From: an uncultured Prevotellaceae bacterium
Lineage (GTDB): Bacteria > Bacteroidota > Bacteroidia > Bacteroidales > Bacteroidaceae
Reading direction: 5' to 3'
Assembly: GCA_946407895.1 (NCBI GenBank)
Contig: CAMJQA010000005.1
Span: 1-64,000, forward strand
DNA length: 64,000 nt
Below the pieces are notes generated by a model that searched no databases, was not told the DNA's origin, and saw only the letters and a list, made by a program, of their open reading frames with translations. This document shows positions 53,304 through 62,126 of this stretch, in pieces. A program made the position numbers and the translations under genes. The stretch's first letter is position 1. Every line of letters starts with the position of its first letter.

Positions 53304-54215
53304 CTATACCTCAGCCCACTGAGCCTTCATCAGCTCCACGGCTGCCGTGGTGGTTGCCGTGCGGTCGCCCTGAGTGCCACACTCCAGGGTGATGAACTTG
53401 TCGTAGCCCATCTCCTTCAGTGCGCGGAAGCCGTCGCGATAGTCGTCCTTCTCGCCGTCCTCGCCGGGCATCAGCCTGCGTCCGCGGCTGGCGATGTGCA
53501 CGTGCTGCAGGTACTTCGTGCCGGCCGACCAGAATGCGCCGTAGTCGGAGGTCTCCTCCTTCATGTGCCAGAAGTCGCCCATGCACTTCACGCCGTCGCT
53601 CTGTGCATCGCGTGCAATGGCTGCAGCATCAGCCACCAGGCGCATATAGAAGCACTCGGCGCGGTTCAGGGGCTCCAGGATGACGGTCGTGCCGCACTTT
53701 ACGGCATACTCGCCCAGCTCGTGGAGCTGCTCGCACAGGTAGTTGCGCGTGTCCATGGTGTGAGGCTTGCAGGGCTGCTGGCCGTTGAAGGCGGGCACCA
53801 TCACCACGCCCGTGCTGCCCAGCTCGCCTGCGGCGGCAATGATCTCGCGCATCGTGGTGTCGAACTGTTCCTTCACTGCGGGGTCCTCGCTCAGGATGAA
53901 GCCGTCGAATCCGGCACAGATGGCGGCCACGCTGATGTTGCGGTTCTTCAGCGCATCCTGTATCTCCTGTACCCTTCCGGCCAGTCCGCGCCCACCGGGC
54001 TCGAATCCTACAACGCCCAGGCTCTCCATGTAGTCGAGCTTCTCGTTGAGGCTCTCCCCAGGAGGTATGCCTTCCTGGAAGGAAATTTTAATCTCGGGTC
54101 CTGCACATTTCTCTTCTTTCTTCCCAGCCGTGCAGGAGGTCAGGCTCAGGGCGGGGGCTACGGCCAGTGAGGCCATCCCTGCCAGCGAGCAGTTCATAAA
54201 GTCTCTTCTTCTCAT
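53304..54215 (-). CDS. Sugar phosphate isomerase/epimerase-like TIM-barrel protein, exported
   Basis: The start at 54215 gives 303 residues opening with MRRRDFMNCSLAGMASLAVA and a Cys near 28, a twin-arginine-like or lipoprotein signal seen in many Bacteroidetes. The rest is an AP-endonuclease-2-type TIM barrel: MESLGVVGFEPGGRG, AAICAGFDGFILS, VILEPLNRAECFYMR (metal Glu), CMGDFWHMKEE and HIASRGRRLMPGE. These enzymes isomerise or epimerise sugars or inositols with a divalent metal. It follows the Gfo/Idh/MocA gene, a common pairing in secreted sugar-modifying pathways. The substrate is unknown. Confidence 0.85.
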   Translation of the reverse strand: MRRRDFMNCSLAGMASLAVAPALSLTSCTAGKKEEKCAGPEIKISFQEGIPPGESLNEKLDYMESLGVVGFEPGGRGLAGRVQEIQDALKNRNISVAAICAGFDGFILSEDPAVKEQFDTTMREIIAAAGELGSTGVVMVPAFNGQQPCKPHTMDTRNYLCEQLHELGEYAVKCGTTVILEPLNRAECFYMRLVADAAAIARDAQSDGVKCMGDFWHMKEETSDYGAFWSAGTKYLQHVHIASRGRRLMPGEDGEKDDYRDGFRALKEMGYDKFITLECGTQGDRTATTTAAVELMKAQWAEV

Positions 54216-54334
54216 AAAATAATGTGTTACGGATGTGTTTATTGAATTATGCTTTAGATGACAGAGGGGTTGACGGATAAAGGAATGCGCCCAGTTGCCG
54301 CCAGGGGCAAAAGGGCGCATGCCGGGTTATCGTC

Positions 54335-55699
54335 TTATCCCTGGGGCGAACCGGGAACAGCTACGGTGAACTTGTCGAGTGGCAACGGACCGAGCTTCAG
54401 CTCGCCGGCCATGCTCAGGTAGTCCTGCTCGGCAGCCAGGAAGTCATCCCAGTTGACGGTCTGGCCCGTGTAAGCCGACTCGCGGCCCATGGCACCGGCC
54501 AGTGTGGAGTAAGCCGTATCGGTGGCTTCATCGTGAGCCTCGCCCTTGCGGATGTGGTTCACCCAGTCAACATGCTCGAGCACGTAGGGGTTGAACTGCT
54601 GGAACTCAGCCTTTGCAGCCTCGCCGTCGTACTTCCAGATGGTGTTGCCCTGCAGGTCCTTAATCTCGCTCGATGCGCTGTACCAGCAGCCCTTCGTGCC
54701 CTGGATGAACTCGCTTACGTTGTTGCTGCAACCGTCAATCTGGCGGCACATACTGTGCAGGTGGACGCCGTTCTCGAACTCAAAGTCGATGCTGAAGTTG
54801 TCGAACTGGTCGCCCGTGATGCGGCGCTGGCGGCTGCCGAAACCTGTGGCGCGCAGGGGCTTCTTGCCTGTCATCCACATGAATACGTCGATGTTATGCA
54901 CGTGCTGCTCTACGATATGGTCGCCCGAGAGCCACTTCCAGTTCACCCAGTCGCGGATGTTCCATTCCATGTCGCTCCATCCTGCCTCGCGGCTGCGATA
55001 CCACAGCATACCGCCGTTCCAGTAAACGTTACCGCCGGTGATGTCGCCGATAAGGCCCTGCTGTATCTGCTTGAAGGCCTCTACGTAGGAACGCTCGTGG
55101 TGGCGCTGCGTACCGGTTATCACGCTCAGCCCCTTGGCCTGAGCCTGCTTGGCGGCAGCGATGACGGTGCGTACACCCTTGGGGTCAACGGCCACGGGCT
55201 TCTCCAGGAAGGCATGAACGCCCTTCTCAACGGCATACTGGAAATGAACGGGACGGAATACGGGAGGAGTGGTCAGGATAACCATATCCACATTGTCGAT
55301 AACCTTCTGGTAGGCATCGAAGCCAATGAAGCAAGTCTCGTCGGGCACTACCTGGTTGTACTTCTCCTTCAGCATGTTCTTCACGCCATTCAGACGATCC
55401 TCGAATACGTCGCCCAGGGCAGCTACTACGATGCCGTCGGCAGCCTCGAGCAGGTTCTCCACGGCACCCGAGCCACGGCCGCCGCAGCCCACCAGGCCTA
55501 CACGAAGTTCCTTACCCTCGATAGCCTTGTCGGGCATTTCGGGTACATAATATTCTCCGGGCTGACGCAAGGGAATCAGACCAGTCTTTTTCTCGCCGCC
55601 TGCGCAGGAAGACAGGAGGGCAGATGAACCTACTACACCCGCACCAAGCATGGCCGAGTACGAGAAGAAATCTCTTCTGCTGATGTTTTTCTTTTCCAT
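54335..55699 (-). CDS. Exported Gfo/Idh/MocA-family oxidoreductase
   Basis: The 454-residue protein starts with a twin-arginine-like signal (SRRDFFSYSAMLGAGVVG) and a possible lipid Cys in LLSSCAGG. The NAD(P) domain has RVGLVGCGGRGSGAVENLL, and the family motif EKPVAVDPKGVRTVI carries the catalytic Lys. The C-terminal alpha/beta domain follows, with DQFDNFSIDFEFENGV. Exported members often act with a tightly bound NAD on sugars. It is followed by the isomerase-like gene after about 120 bp. Confidence 0.9.
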   Translation of the reverse strand: MEKKNISRRDFFSYSAMLGAGVVGSSALLSSCAGGEKKTGLIPLRQPGEYYVPEMPDKAIEGKELRVGLVGCGGRGSGAVENLLEAADGIVVAALGDVFEDRLNGVKNMLKEKYNQVVPDETCFIGFDAYQKVIDNVDMVILTTPPVFRPVHFQYAVEKGVHAFLEKPVAVDPKGVRTVIAAAKQAQAKGLSVITGTQRHHERSYVEAFKQIQQGLIGDITGGNVYWNGGMLWYRSREAGWSDMEWNIRDWVNWKWLSGDHIVEQHVHNIDVFMWMTGKKPLRATGFGSRQRRITGDQFDNFSIDFEFENGVHLHSMCRQIDGCSNNVSEFIQGTKGCWYSASSEIKDLQGNTIWKYDGEAAKAEFQQFNPYVLEHVDWVNHIRKGEAHDEATDTAYSTLAGAMGRESAYTGQTVNWDDFLAAEQDYLSMAGELKLGPLPLDKFTVAVPGSPQG

Positions 55700-55811
55700 A
55701 ATGTTTGTTTCGTTTTTGTTTTATGGTTTATAAATAGTTTTGTTTCTATATTCTGTACACTTAAACAATTGATAATTCCTCAACAAGCGAAACGGCAGAG
55801 CCGAGCGATAA

Positions 55812-55858
55812 TGGAACCTTTTTCTTTTAAACCTTTGAACCTTGAACCTTGAACCTTT
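55812..55858. repeat. AACCTTTGAACCTT tract behind the cytochrome gene
   Basis: The stretch consists of imperfect AACCTTTGAACCTTGAACC words and ends 4 bp from the stop of the NapC-SUMF1 gene. It belongs to the same word family as the tracts at 15755, 21043, 25579 and 49022. Confidence 0.6.
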
Positions 55859-55861
55859 CTA

Positions 55862-57394
55862 TTACTTCACGCTTGCAGGTACTTCGCAGACAATGCGGAA
55901 ACCGATGCCCTTGATGTCGGAGTACCACCAGATGCTCTTGGGGTTCTGGGGGTCAGTCTTCAGCCAGGCCTCCGAGTCGGTATGATTGCGGGCGGCACAG
56001 CGCAACAGGCAGGCGTCGTCGGAATAGCTTCCGCCACGCACTACGTATTCATCGCCCTCGTTGCAGATGGGGTCCTGCACGCCGTCTTGCCACTTGCTGT
56101 AGGCCTCTGGGCTGTACTTGTCGGCACAGTGCTCCATGACGTTGCCCAGCATGTTCTTCAGCCCGAAGGGGTTGGCAGCTACCTTCTGCGGCTCCTGCGT
56201 CTTGCCCATGCTGTTGTTCATATAGATGACATAGCCGTTTATCTGGGTGGTGTCGATGCCGAAGATGCGCTTCATGAAGCCTTCGTTGGTGTATTTCTTG
56301 GGGCTGCCGTCGAAGAAGTAGGCACTCTCCGTGCCGCCTCTGGCTGCATATTCCCATTCGGCTTCAGTGGGCAGGCGATACTTCTTGCCCGTCTTCAGCG
56401 AGAGCCACTGGCAGAAGGTCTGCGCGGCGTAGTGCGTCATGGTGATGGCCGGACGGTTGCCCATGCCCCATCCCTGGTCGGGGAATCCGAAGGGTGGGGT
56501 AGGACCCGATACGGCATCCACGTCGGGGCGGCTGTTGTTGGCATAAATCTTCGATGGCGGGGTGCGTCCCTCGCTCATCGTCTCGTTATAGAATGCCCAG
56601 TACTGGTTCCACGTCACCTCCGTCTCGGCCATGAAGAAGCGTGTAAGCTTTACCTCGCGCTGAGGTCCCTCGTCTTCCTGCCTGAAGGCTTCCTTCTTGG
56701 GGCTGCCCATCTTGAACGAGCCGCCCGGGATGGCCACCATGTTTATGGTAATAGGTGTGCCGGGCACCGTCTCGGTGAAGTTCTCGAAGCTGGTGACTAC
56801 TGTGGCCGAGTCGTACCGTATGCTGGTGTCCAGTACCACGGGGCCCTCGACTTTCCCATGCTTGTAATTTGGCATGTAGTGTCCGGCATCCAGGTGGCAG
56901 CTTATGCACTGCAGGTCAAGCTTCTCCTGGTTCTCCTCGAAGTAGAGGTGAGCCTTCACCGCATCGTCGTTGACGCCCTGCGGGAAAAGGTTGGTGTGGC
57001 ACTTCGTGCAACTATTGTTCGAGATATACTTCTGTGCCTGAGCCAGTTCCCTCTTGGCCTCCCAGTTTATGTCTGCGCTGTCCTTGGTGAGGTGCGACCA
57101 GATGTCCTTCACGCCCATGCGTGCCTTTGCCGTGAAGTGTCCCCAGGTGCCTTTGGGCGGCAGGTGACACTCGGCGCAGTCGGTCATTACGCCCGTCTTG
57201 TTGTTACCTCCATGAATGGATTTCTTCCAAGTGTCCTCAGCATGTGGATGGTCGTGGCAGGCCATACAGGCCTCGTTGGTGGACGTGGCGTTCCACATCC
57301 AGTCGAATGCAATCATGACGCCAAAGCCCAGAGCGAAACATCCTATGGCTATCGGCAGATATACGGTCTTCCTTTTTTTCGGATTCTTAGTCAT
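55862..57394 (-). CDS. Tetraheme NapC/NirT-type cytochrome c fused to a SUMF1/FGE-like domain
   Basis: This 510-residue protein unites two domains not usually joined. A membrane anchor (about 11-30) leads into a NapC/NrfH-like part with four CXXCH heme sites at residues 43, 73, 129 and 163 (CMACH, CAECH, CTKCH, CISCH), which should take electrons from menaquinol. Residues about 213-505 are a formylglycine-generating-enzyme-like fold: MVAIPGGSFKMGS, RLPTEAEWEYAARGG, VVRGGSYS and GIGFRIVCE. Cys462 and Cys466 lie near the FGE active-site region but are four apart, while human FGE has five, so catalysis cannot be assumed. It heads a minus-strand set with the Gfo/Idh/MocA and isomerase-like genes. 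Confidence 0.85.
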   Translation of the reverse strand: MTKNPKKRKTVYLPIAIGCFALGFGVMIAFDWMWNATSTNEACMACHDHPHAEDTWKKSIHGGNNKTGVMTDCAECHLPPKGTWGHFTAKARMGVKDIWSHLTKDSADINWEAKRELAQAQKYISNNSCTKCHTNLFPQGVNDDAVKAHLYFEENQEKLDLQCISCHLDAGHYMPNYKHGKVEGPVVLDTSIRYDSATVVTSFENFTETVPGTPITINMVAIPGGSFKMGSPKKEAFRQEDEGPQREVKLTRFFMAETEVTWNQYWAFYNETMSEGRTPPSKIYANNSRPDVDAVSGPTPPFGFPDQGWGMGNRPAITMTHYAAQTFCQWLSLKTGKKYRLPTEAEWEYAARGGTESAYFFDGSPKKYTNEGFMKRIFGIDTTQINGYVIYMNNSMGKTQEPQKVAANPFGLKNMLGNVMEHCADKYSPEAYSKWQDGVQDPICNEGDEYVVRGGSYSDDACLLRCAARNHTDSEAWLKTDPQNPKSIWWYSDIKGIGFRIVCEVPASVK

Positions 57395-57599
57395 TTTAAA
57401 CGAATTTTAGCCCTAAACAGGGCCTAAACCGTACAAAAATACAAAAAAGAATTGATTATTTCAGTTTTTTTGCATTTTTCTATCGTTTAAGCCCGCTCTT
57501 TTTGATTATTTTAACATTATTGCGCTCCAAAATGTCATCAAAATCTCCTTTTAGCTCTTCTTTTAGTGCAGAAAATGGCTTTCACAACGAAAAAGAATG

Positions 57600-57607
57600 T
57601 ATCTTTG
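57600..57607 (+). promoter_or_regulatory. Likely -7 box of the GH99-like gene
   Basis: TATCTTTG at 57600-57607 is a perfect -7 box 32 bp before the start at 57640; no TTTG stands 19-20 bp upstream. On the other strand TATTTTTG at 57434-57441 may serve the cytochrome gene. Confidence 0.5.
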
Positions 57608-57639
57608 CAGGCAGAAAACCAGAAATAGATGATTATACC

Positions 57640-59703
57640 ATGCATTGCAGACATTATTTAATTGCGGCCTGTATGGCCGTCTCTACCCTTTCATGGGCTG
57701 ATGATGTAGAACTTTACGATGTGATGCCCGATACGTGGGTGTGTATGGACGACTTGGGCCGGAATGTGGCAAGCAGCGACCGTGGAATCACTCGCTTCAA
57801 GAAGGATGAAGCTTGCCAGGTGGGCATATTCTACTACTTATGGCATGGTCAGCACGGTGCCGAGACGAAGGACATCACCCGCCTCTTGCAGGCTGACCCG
57901 GATAATCCCAAATGGGGCGGCCAGGGTGCATTCCACTGGGGCAGCAAGCCGGCTCTGGGATACTATAAGGGCGGCACGGCCTATATCGTAGCCCGCCACA
58001 TGCAGATGCTTATGGATGCGGGCATCGACTTCTACTTCTTCGATGTGACGAATGCCTTTACCTATGACGACCAGGTTCGGGTGGTCATGAGGGAGATTGA
58101 CCGCCGCGAGAAGCTGGGACTGAAGACCCCCAAGTTAGTCTTCACCTGCCATTCCAGCAGTGCAAGCACCGTCACCAGGCTCTACAATACCTGGTACGCC
58201 AATCCCGCTTACGACAAATACTGGTTCATGTGGGAGAAGAAGCCGCTGATTCTGGTGGAGAATGGCACAGAGGCCAGCCTGGCTGACAACATCAGGCAGC
58301 GCTTTACTTTCAGATACTGCTGGGCTTGGGATACGGGAGAGAAGAAATGGCCCTGGCTGGCCAATTATCCGCAAGAGGCTTGTGTGAAGACCTCGGGAGG
58401 CCAGAAGGTGCAGGAACAGATTTCCGTAAGTGCCGCTCAGCATCCATACTCCAAGATGGGTAAGAGCTACACCTTTGCCGACGGGCGCGGGCAGCGCAAG
58501 TTCGATAAATATGGATTATGCCGGGAAACCCCACGCGGCCTCTACCTTCAGGAACAGTTCAACCGCGCCATTCAAGTGCATCCCCAAGTGCTGATGATCA
58601 CACAGTGGAATGAGTGGATGGCCCAGCGTTTCGTCATCGAGGACTCGGGCCAGTACGGTCTTGTGCGTCCGGGCGCTACGGCCAAGGTTGGCGAAACATA
58701 CTTCGTGGATGTCTATAACCAGGAGTTTAGCCGCGATATAGAACCCTCGGCCGACTCCCTCATCCGCGACAACTACTACCTGCTCATGACCTCCAACATC
58801 CGCAAGTATCGTGGCGTAACGCGTATTCCCGTGCCGGTTGTCAGCAAGTCCATCGATTTGCAGGGCGATTTCTCGCAGTGGGAAGACATTACGCCAGAGT
58901 TCCGCGATGAGCCGGGCGATACATACTACACCTCCGCCACGGCTCAAAACGCTGAGACCAGGCGCCGCAAGGCTGTGGATATTACCAAAGCCAAGGTTAC
59001 GAAGGACGAGGAATACCTCTATTTCTATGTTGAGGCTGCGGCCGATATTCCTCAGCTGGGCACTTCATCGAATACCGTTCGCTGGATGACGCTCCTGCTC
59101 AACTCAGACCTTGCTTACCTTTCTAACGGTTGGTATGGCTACGATTATATGGTATCTAACGAAGGCGGTGTGCTGAAACTCTATGCCTACGACCTGGATG
59201 CGTGCGAGTGGAAGGTGGTTCAGGACGAGGTGCCCTACACCTTGCAGGGAAAGCAGATGATGCTGCGGCTAAAACGTGCAGACGTAGCTTTGCTGGAGGA
59301 GGCAGATTTTGACTTCAAGTGGATAGATAATATAGCCAAGACAACCACGGATATCCTGGATTTCCTCTCAAACGGCGAGTGTGCTCCAGACTTCCGTTTC
59401 AACTATCGCTACAAGGGCAGCCAGCTTGAATCCAGCCCTGTGTCGCTCGGAGCCCTGCCAAAGTCCGGGCCAGACTTCAGCGTGGAATTCTGTGCGACCG
59501 GGGCTGCCTTCAGTTTCAGCCTGCCGCATGAGGGGGAGGTTCGCCTTGATTTCTTCGATGTGATGGGGCGCGGCTTGGATAGCCAGAGTCGTCGGTTGTC
59601 AGCCGGGCACCACCAGTTGCAGGCCTCTCTGCCCCGCGGCGCTTGCATCGTGCGCTATAATCTGGCCGGCCGGCTTGGCGCGCGCAAGATATTTGTGGAA
59701 TAG
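57640..59703 (+). CDS. Secreted GH99/GH71-like enzyme with type IX-like sorting domain
   Basis: The start at 57640 lies after the -7 box and gives 687 residues with a signal peptide (HYLIAACMAVSTLSWA). Residues about 50-380 resemble the TIM barrel of GH99/GH71-type or WbsX-like proteins: QVGIFYYLWHGQHG, DFYFFDVTNAFTYDD and MITQWNEWMAQ. A beta-sandwich like a CBM9 or DOMON part follows (about 420-600). The last 60-70 residues (EVRLDFFDVMGRGLDSQSRR to ACIVRYNLAGRLGARKIFVE) fit a type A C-terminal domain of type IX secretion. An endo-acting mannanase-like role is possible but not shown. It stands alone between divergent and convergent neighbours. Confidence 0.65.
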   Translation: MHCRHYLIAACMAVSTLSWADDVELYDVMPDTWVCMDDLGRNVASSDRGITRFKKDEACQVGIFYYLWHGQHGAETKDITRLLQADPDNPKWGGQGAFHWGSKPALGYYKGGTAYIVARHMQMLMDAGIDFYFFDVTNAFTYDDQVRVVMREIDRREKLGLKTPKLVFTCHSSSASTVTRLYNTWYANPAYDKYWFMWEKKPLILVENGTEASLADNIRQRFTFRYCWAWDTGEKKWPWLANYPQEACVKTSGGQKVQEQISVSAAQHPYSKMGKSYTFADGRGQRKFDKYGLCRETPRGLYLQEQFNRAIQVHPQVLMITQWNEWMAQRFVIEDSGQYGLVRPGATAKVGETYFVDVYNQEFSRDIEPSADSLIRDNYYLLMTSNIRKYRGVTRIPVPVVSKSIDLQGDFSQWEDITPEFRDEPGDTYYTSATAQNAETRRRKAVDITKAKVTKDEEYLYFYVEAAADIPQLGTSSNTVRWMTLLLNSDLAYLSNGWYGYDYMVSNEGGVLKLYAYDLDACEWKVVQDEVPYTLQGKQMMLRLKRADVALLEEADFDFKWIDNIAKTTTDILDFLSNGECAPDFRFNYRYKGSQLESSPVSLGALPKSGPDFSVEFCATGAAFSFSLPHEGEVRLDFFDVMGRGLDSQSRRLSAGHHQLQASLPRGACIVRYNLAGRLGARKIFVE

Positions 59704-59716
59704 TTTTTCTTGCAAG

Positions 59717-59848
59717 ACCCGGGTTTAGCAAAATTTACACCTGGGTTTAGCAATATTTATACCCGGGTCTAGCAAAATCTATACCCGGGTCTTGCAAAAT
59801 TTACACCCGGGTTTAGCAAAATCTGAACCCGGGTGTAACAATAAACTA
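59717..59848. repeat. 22-bp tandem array, six units
   Basis: Six 22-bp units start at 59717, 59739, 59761, 59783, 59805 and 59827, with the consensus ACCCGGGTTTAGCAAAATYT plus two bases. Each has the palindrome ACCCGGGT at its left, except unit 2 with ACCTGGGT. There are no unique spacers, so it is not a CRISPR. It lies between the 3' ends of convergent genes. Confidence 0.95.
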
Positions 59849-59940
59849 TGGCTTGAGGATTTGTAGGGGGCAAGGTGTTGCCCGCTCTACATAATGTAGC
59901 TGTCCGATCCAGCGTAGAGGCACTATTTGCCGTTAGAAGT

Positions 59941-62004
59941 CTACGGCATCGCTTTGAGGTCGGTGGGCAGCCAGACGGCCATACGCCCCTTCCCCCGATG
60001 TGCCCAGGCGTAGTAGGGGATGAGTGTAAGCTTCTCGTCCTTTGGCTGCAGGCGTCCGCTATTGTCGAATTGCAGGGTCTGTGCCTGTGTGGTCAGGGTC
60101 AGAATGTCTGTGTCGGCTATTGTTGTATGCCCCGTACTGAACTGTGGCTTTTGGTTCAACAGGATATTCAGTACATCGCAGGTGTTGTCGGCCCATTCAG
60201 CACAATATACCAGCGGCCCGCGCTCAATGGCAGCACGTCCGCGGTCTGCCTCAATCTCCTTGTTGGCACGCACCAGGCGGGCTTCCATGTCCAGGTGTAT
60301 CTCCACCTTGTCTCCCTTCTTCCACTTGCGGTCCACCACGAAGTAACCGTCCTTCAGGTCGCTTTCCACAGCCTCTCCGTTCACGCTTACCTTGTAGGCC
60401 AACTGCTTACCATCGGCATATTCATACAGGTCGCTGGGCACAACTTCGCCGCGCACCCATCCCGGAATGCGTATCTTCAGGGCAAACTGGCCGGATGCCT
60501 TCTTCATGGTCAGGGCTATATCGCCATCCCATGGATAGTTGGTGCTCTGCTCTACGGTCACCGCCTTGCCGTTTACTTTCATCGTAGCCTCGTTGCTGGC
60601 AAAGAGGTTCACGTACATGGCATTGCCCTTTACGGCATAGATATACTGGGGCAGCGAGGGTATGAAGCGGGCTACGTTCGATGGGCAGCAGGCACATCCG
60701 AACCAGGGCTGGCGCTCATAATTGCCATCGGAGGCCAGCGGGTTGGGGTAGAAGAAGCGGCCGCCGTCTATGGAGATGCCCGAGAGCACGCCATTGTACA
60801 GTGTGCGTTCCAGCGCATCGTAGTATTTGCTCTCTCCGTGCAGCAGGAAGAGGCGGTAGTTCAGATATACCTGGGCGATGGCGGCACACGTCTCGCAGTA
60901 GGCTGTCAGGTTGGGCAGTTCATAGTTGTCGCCAAAGCGTTCGCCGCTCGCCGTGGCCCCTACGCCGCCGGTCAGGTAGTATTTCTTTTTCACAATGTTC
61001 TGCCAGATGCGGTCGATGGCCTCTATGTACGTCTTGTCGCCGGTCAGGGCAGCTACGTCGGCCATACCGGCATACATATATCCGGCCCGCACGGCGTGGC
61101 CTACAGCCTCGTCCTGCTCGGTGACGGGCTTGTGGCACTGCGAGTATTCGAAGATGCAGTGCGAGTAGCCTTGGGCATCATGGAAGGTGCCGTATCCGTC
61201 CTGCCCCTGAGGCTTATACCAGCTGGGGTCTTTCTGTCCGCGCTGGTCCAGGAAGAATTTGGCCTGGTCCAGATACTTGCGGTTGCCTGTGGCGGTGTAT
61301 AGCTTGGCCAGTCCCATCTCGGCTATCTGATGTCCCGGCACCACACTCACTTGCCCCGCTGCATTGCCAATCTCGCGGCAGACGCAGTCGGCATATCGTA
61401 TGGCTATGTCCAGCAGGCTTCTCTTCCCTGTGGCATTATAGTGGGCTACGGCTGCCTCGCACAGGTGCCCCAGGTTGTACAGCTCGTGCGAGGCCTCCTC
61501 TACCTTCTCCCACCGCTTGCTGCCCGACCAGTGATGAGGCTTCTGGGGGTTCTGTGTGCGTGCCGTGTAGAGATATCCGTCGGGTTCCTGTGCCGAAGCG
61601 ATGATGGCTATCACACGGTCGCAGTATTTGCCTATGGGCTCTCCGTTGATGGTTGCATCGGGATGTGTCTGCATCAGATAGGCTGCGCCTTCCAGTGTCT
61701 TGTAGGGATCTGTGTCGTCGAAGGAGAAGCCCATCGTAACGGGGAATGTCTTCGACGGGTCCTTGATGTGCTCGGCAGCCTGCTCGAAGTTCTTGTATCG
61801 GTGCTCCGATTCGCATTTGCTGAAGGCCAGGGGTATCGTTACGTTCCTGCTGGCCTGCAGGCGCTGCCCCCAGAAGGTATTGGGCGTGACCTTAACGGCG
61901 GTGAAGGGAACAGGCGTGGTGGGGTAGCCCGATTTGTCGCTCTGGGCTTGTGTAGTGCTGGCAGCAGCAAAGGCCAGCATACAGATGAAGAGATGCTTTT
62001 TCAT
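59941..62004 (-). CDS. Secreted GH127 beta-L-arabinofuranosidase
   Basis: The 687-residue protein has a signal peptide ending STTQA and the full GH127 active-site set: Glu371 and Cys373 in AYCETCAAIA, and Cys439-Cys440 in FGCACCPSNVARF. The barrel (about 40-460) is followed by beta-sandwich domains. It is closer to the protein at 45514 than to the one at 6464, and so represents a second classical GH127. It stands alone, with its own consensus promoter (TTTG at 62059, TATCTTTG at 62032). The likely substrate is beta-arabinofuranoside in pectin, extensin or arabinogalactan. Confidence 0.92.
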   Translation of the reverse strand: MKKHLFICMLAFAAASTTQAQSDKSGYPTTPVPFTAVKVTPNTFWGQRLQASRNVTIPLAFSKCESEHRYKNFEQAAEHIKDPSKTFPVTMGFSFDDTDPYKTLEGAAYLMQTHPDATINGEPIGKYCDRVIAIIASAQEPDGYLYTARTQNPQKPHHWSGSKRWEKVEEASHELYNLGHLCEAAVAHYNATGKRSLLDIAIRYADCVCREIGNAAGQVSVVPGHQIAEMGLAKLYTATGNRKYLDQAKFFLDQRGQKDPSWYKPQGQDGYGTFHDAQGYSHCIFEYSQCHKPVTEQDEAVGHAVRAGYMYAGMADVAALTGDKTYIEAIDRIWQNIVKKKYYLTGGVGATASGERFGDNYELPNLTAYCETCAAIAQVYLNYRLFLLHGESKYYDALERTLYNGVLSGISIDGGRFFYPNPLASDGNYERQPWFGCACCPSNVARFIPSLPQYIYAVKGNAMYVNLFASNEATMKVNGKAVTVEQSTNYPWDGDIALTMKKASGQFALKIRIPGWVRGEVVPSDLYEYADGKQLAYKVSVNGEAVESDLKDGYFVVDRKWKKGDKVEIHLDMEARLVRANKEIEADRGRAAIERGPLVYCAEWADNTCDVLNILLNQKPQFSTGHTTIADTDILTLTTQAQTLQFDNSGRLQPKDEKLTLIPYYAWAHRGKGRMAVWLPTDLKAMP

Positions 62005-62031
62005 GAACTGGTGTATGTTGATTATGCGCTA

Positions 62032-62062
62032 CAAAGATACGCAGATTTTGCCGAATCGCAAA
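62032..62062 (-). promoter_or_regulatory. Promoter of the third GH127 gene
   Basis: On the minus strand TTTG (62059-62062) and TATCTTTG (62032-62039) are 19 bp apart, and the start codon lies 27 bp downstream. Confidence 0.8.
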
Positions 62063-62126
62063 ATCTGGCGTATCCTATTTTTGTCTTTCGTCTTGATTTG
62101 GAAAGAATGGGGCTGGTAGCGCTGTG

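Noticed and set aside
55862-57394. Calling the SUMF1 domain a working formylglycine-generating enzyme
   Set aside because: The two cysteines near the active site are four residues apart rather than five, and no sulfatase lies in the window.
59717-59848. CRISPR array
   Set aside because: Units are contiguous with no unique spacers and no cas genes are near; it is a tandem repeat.
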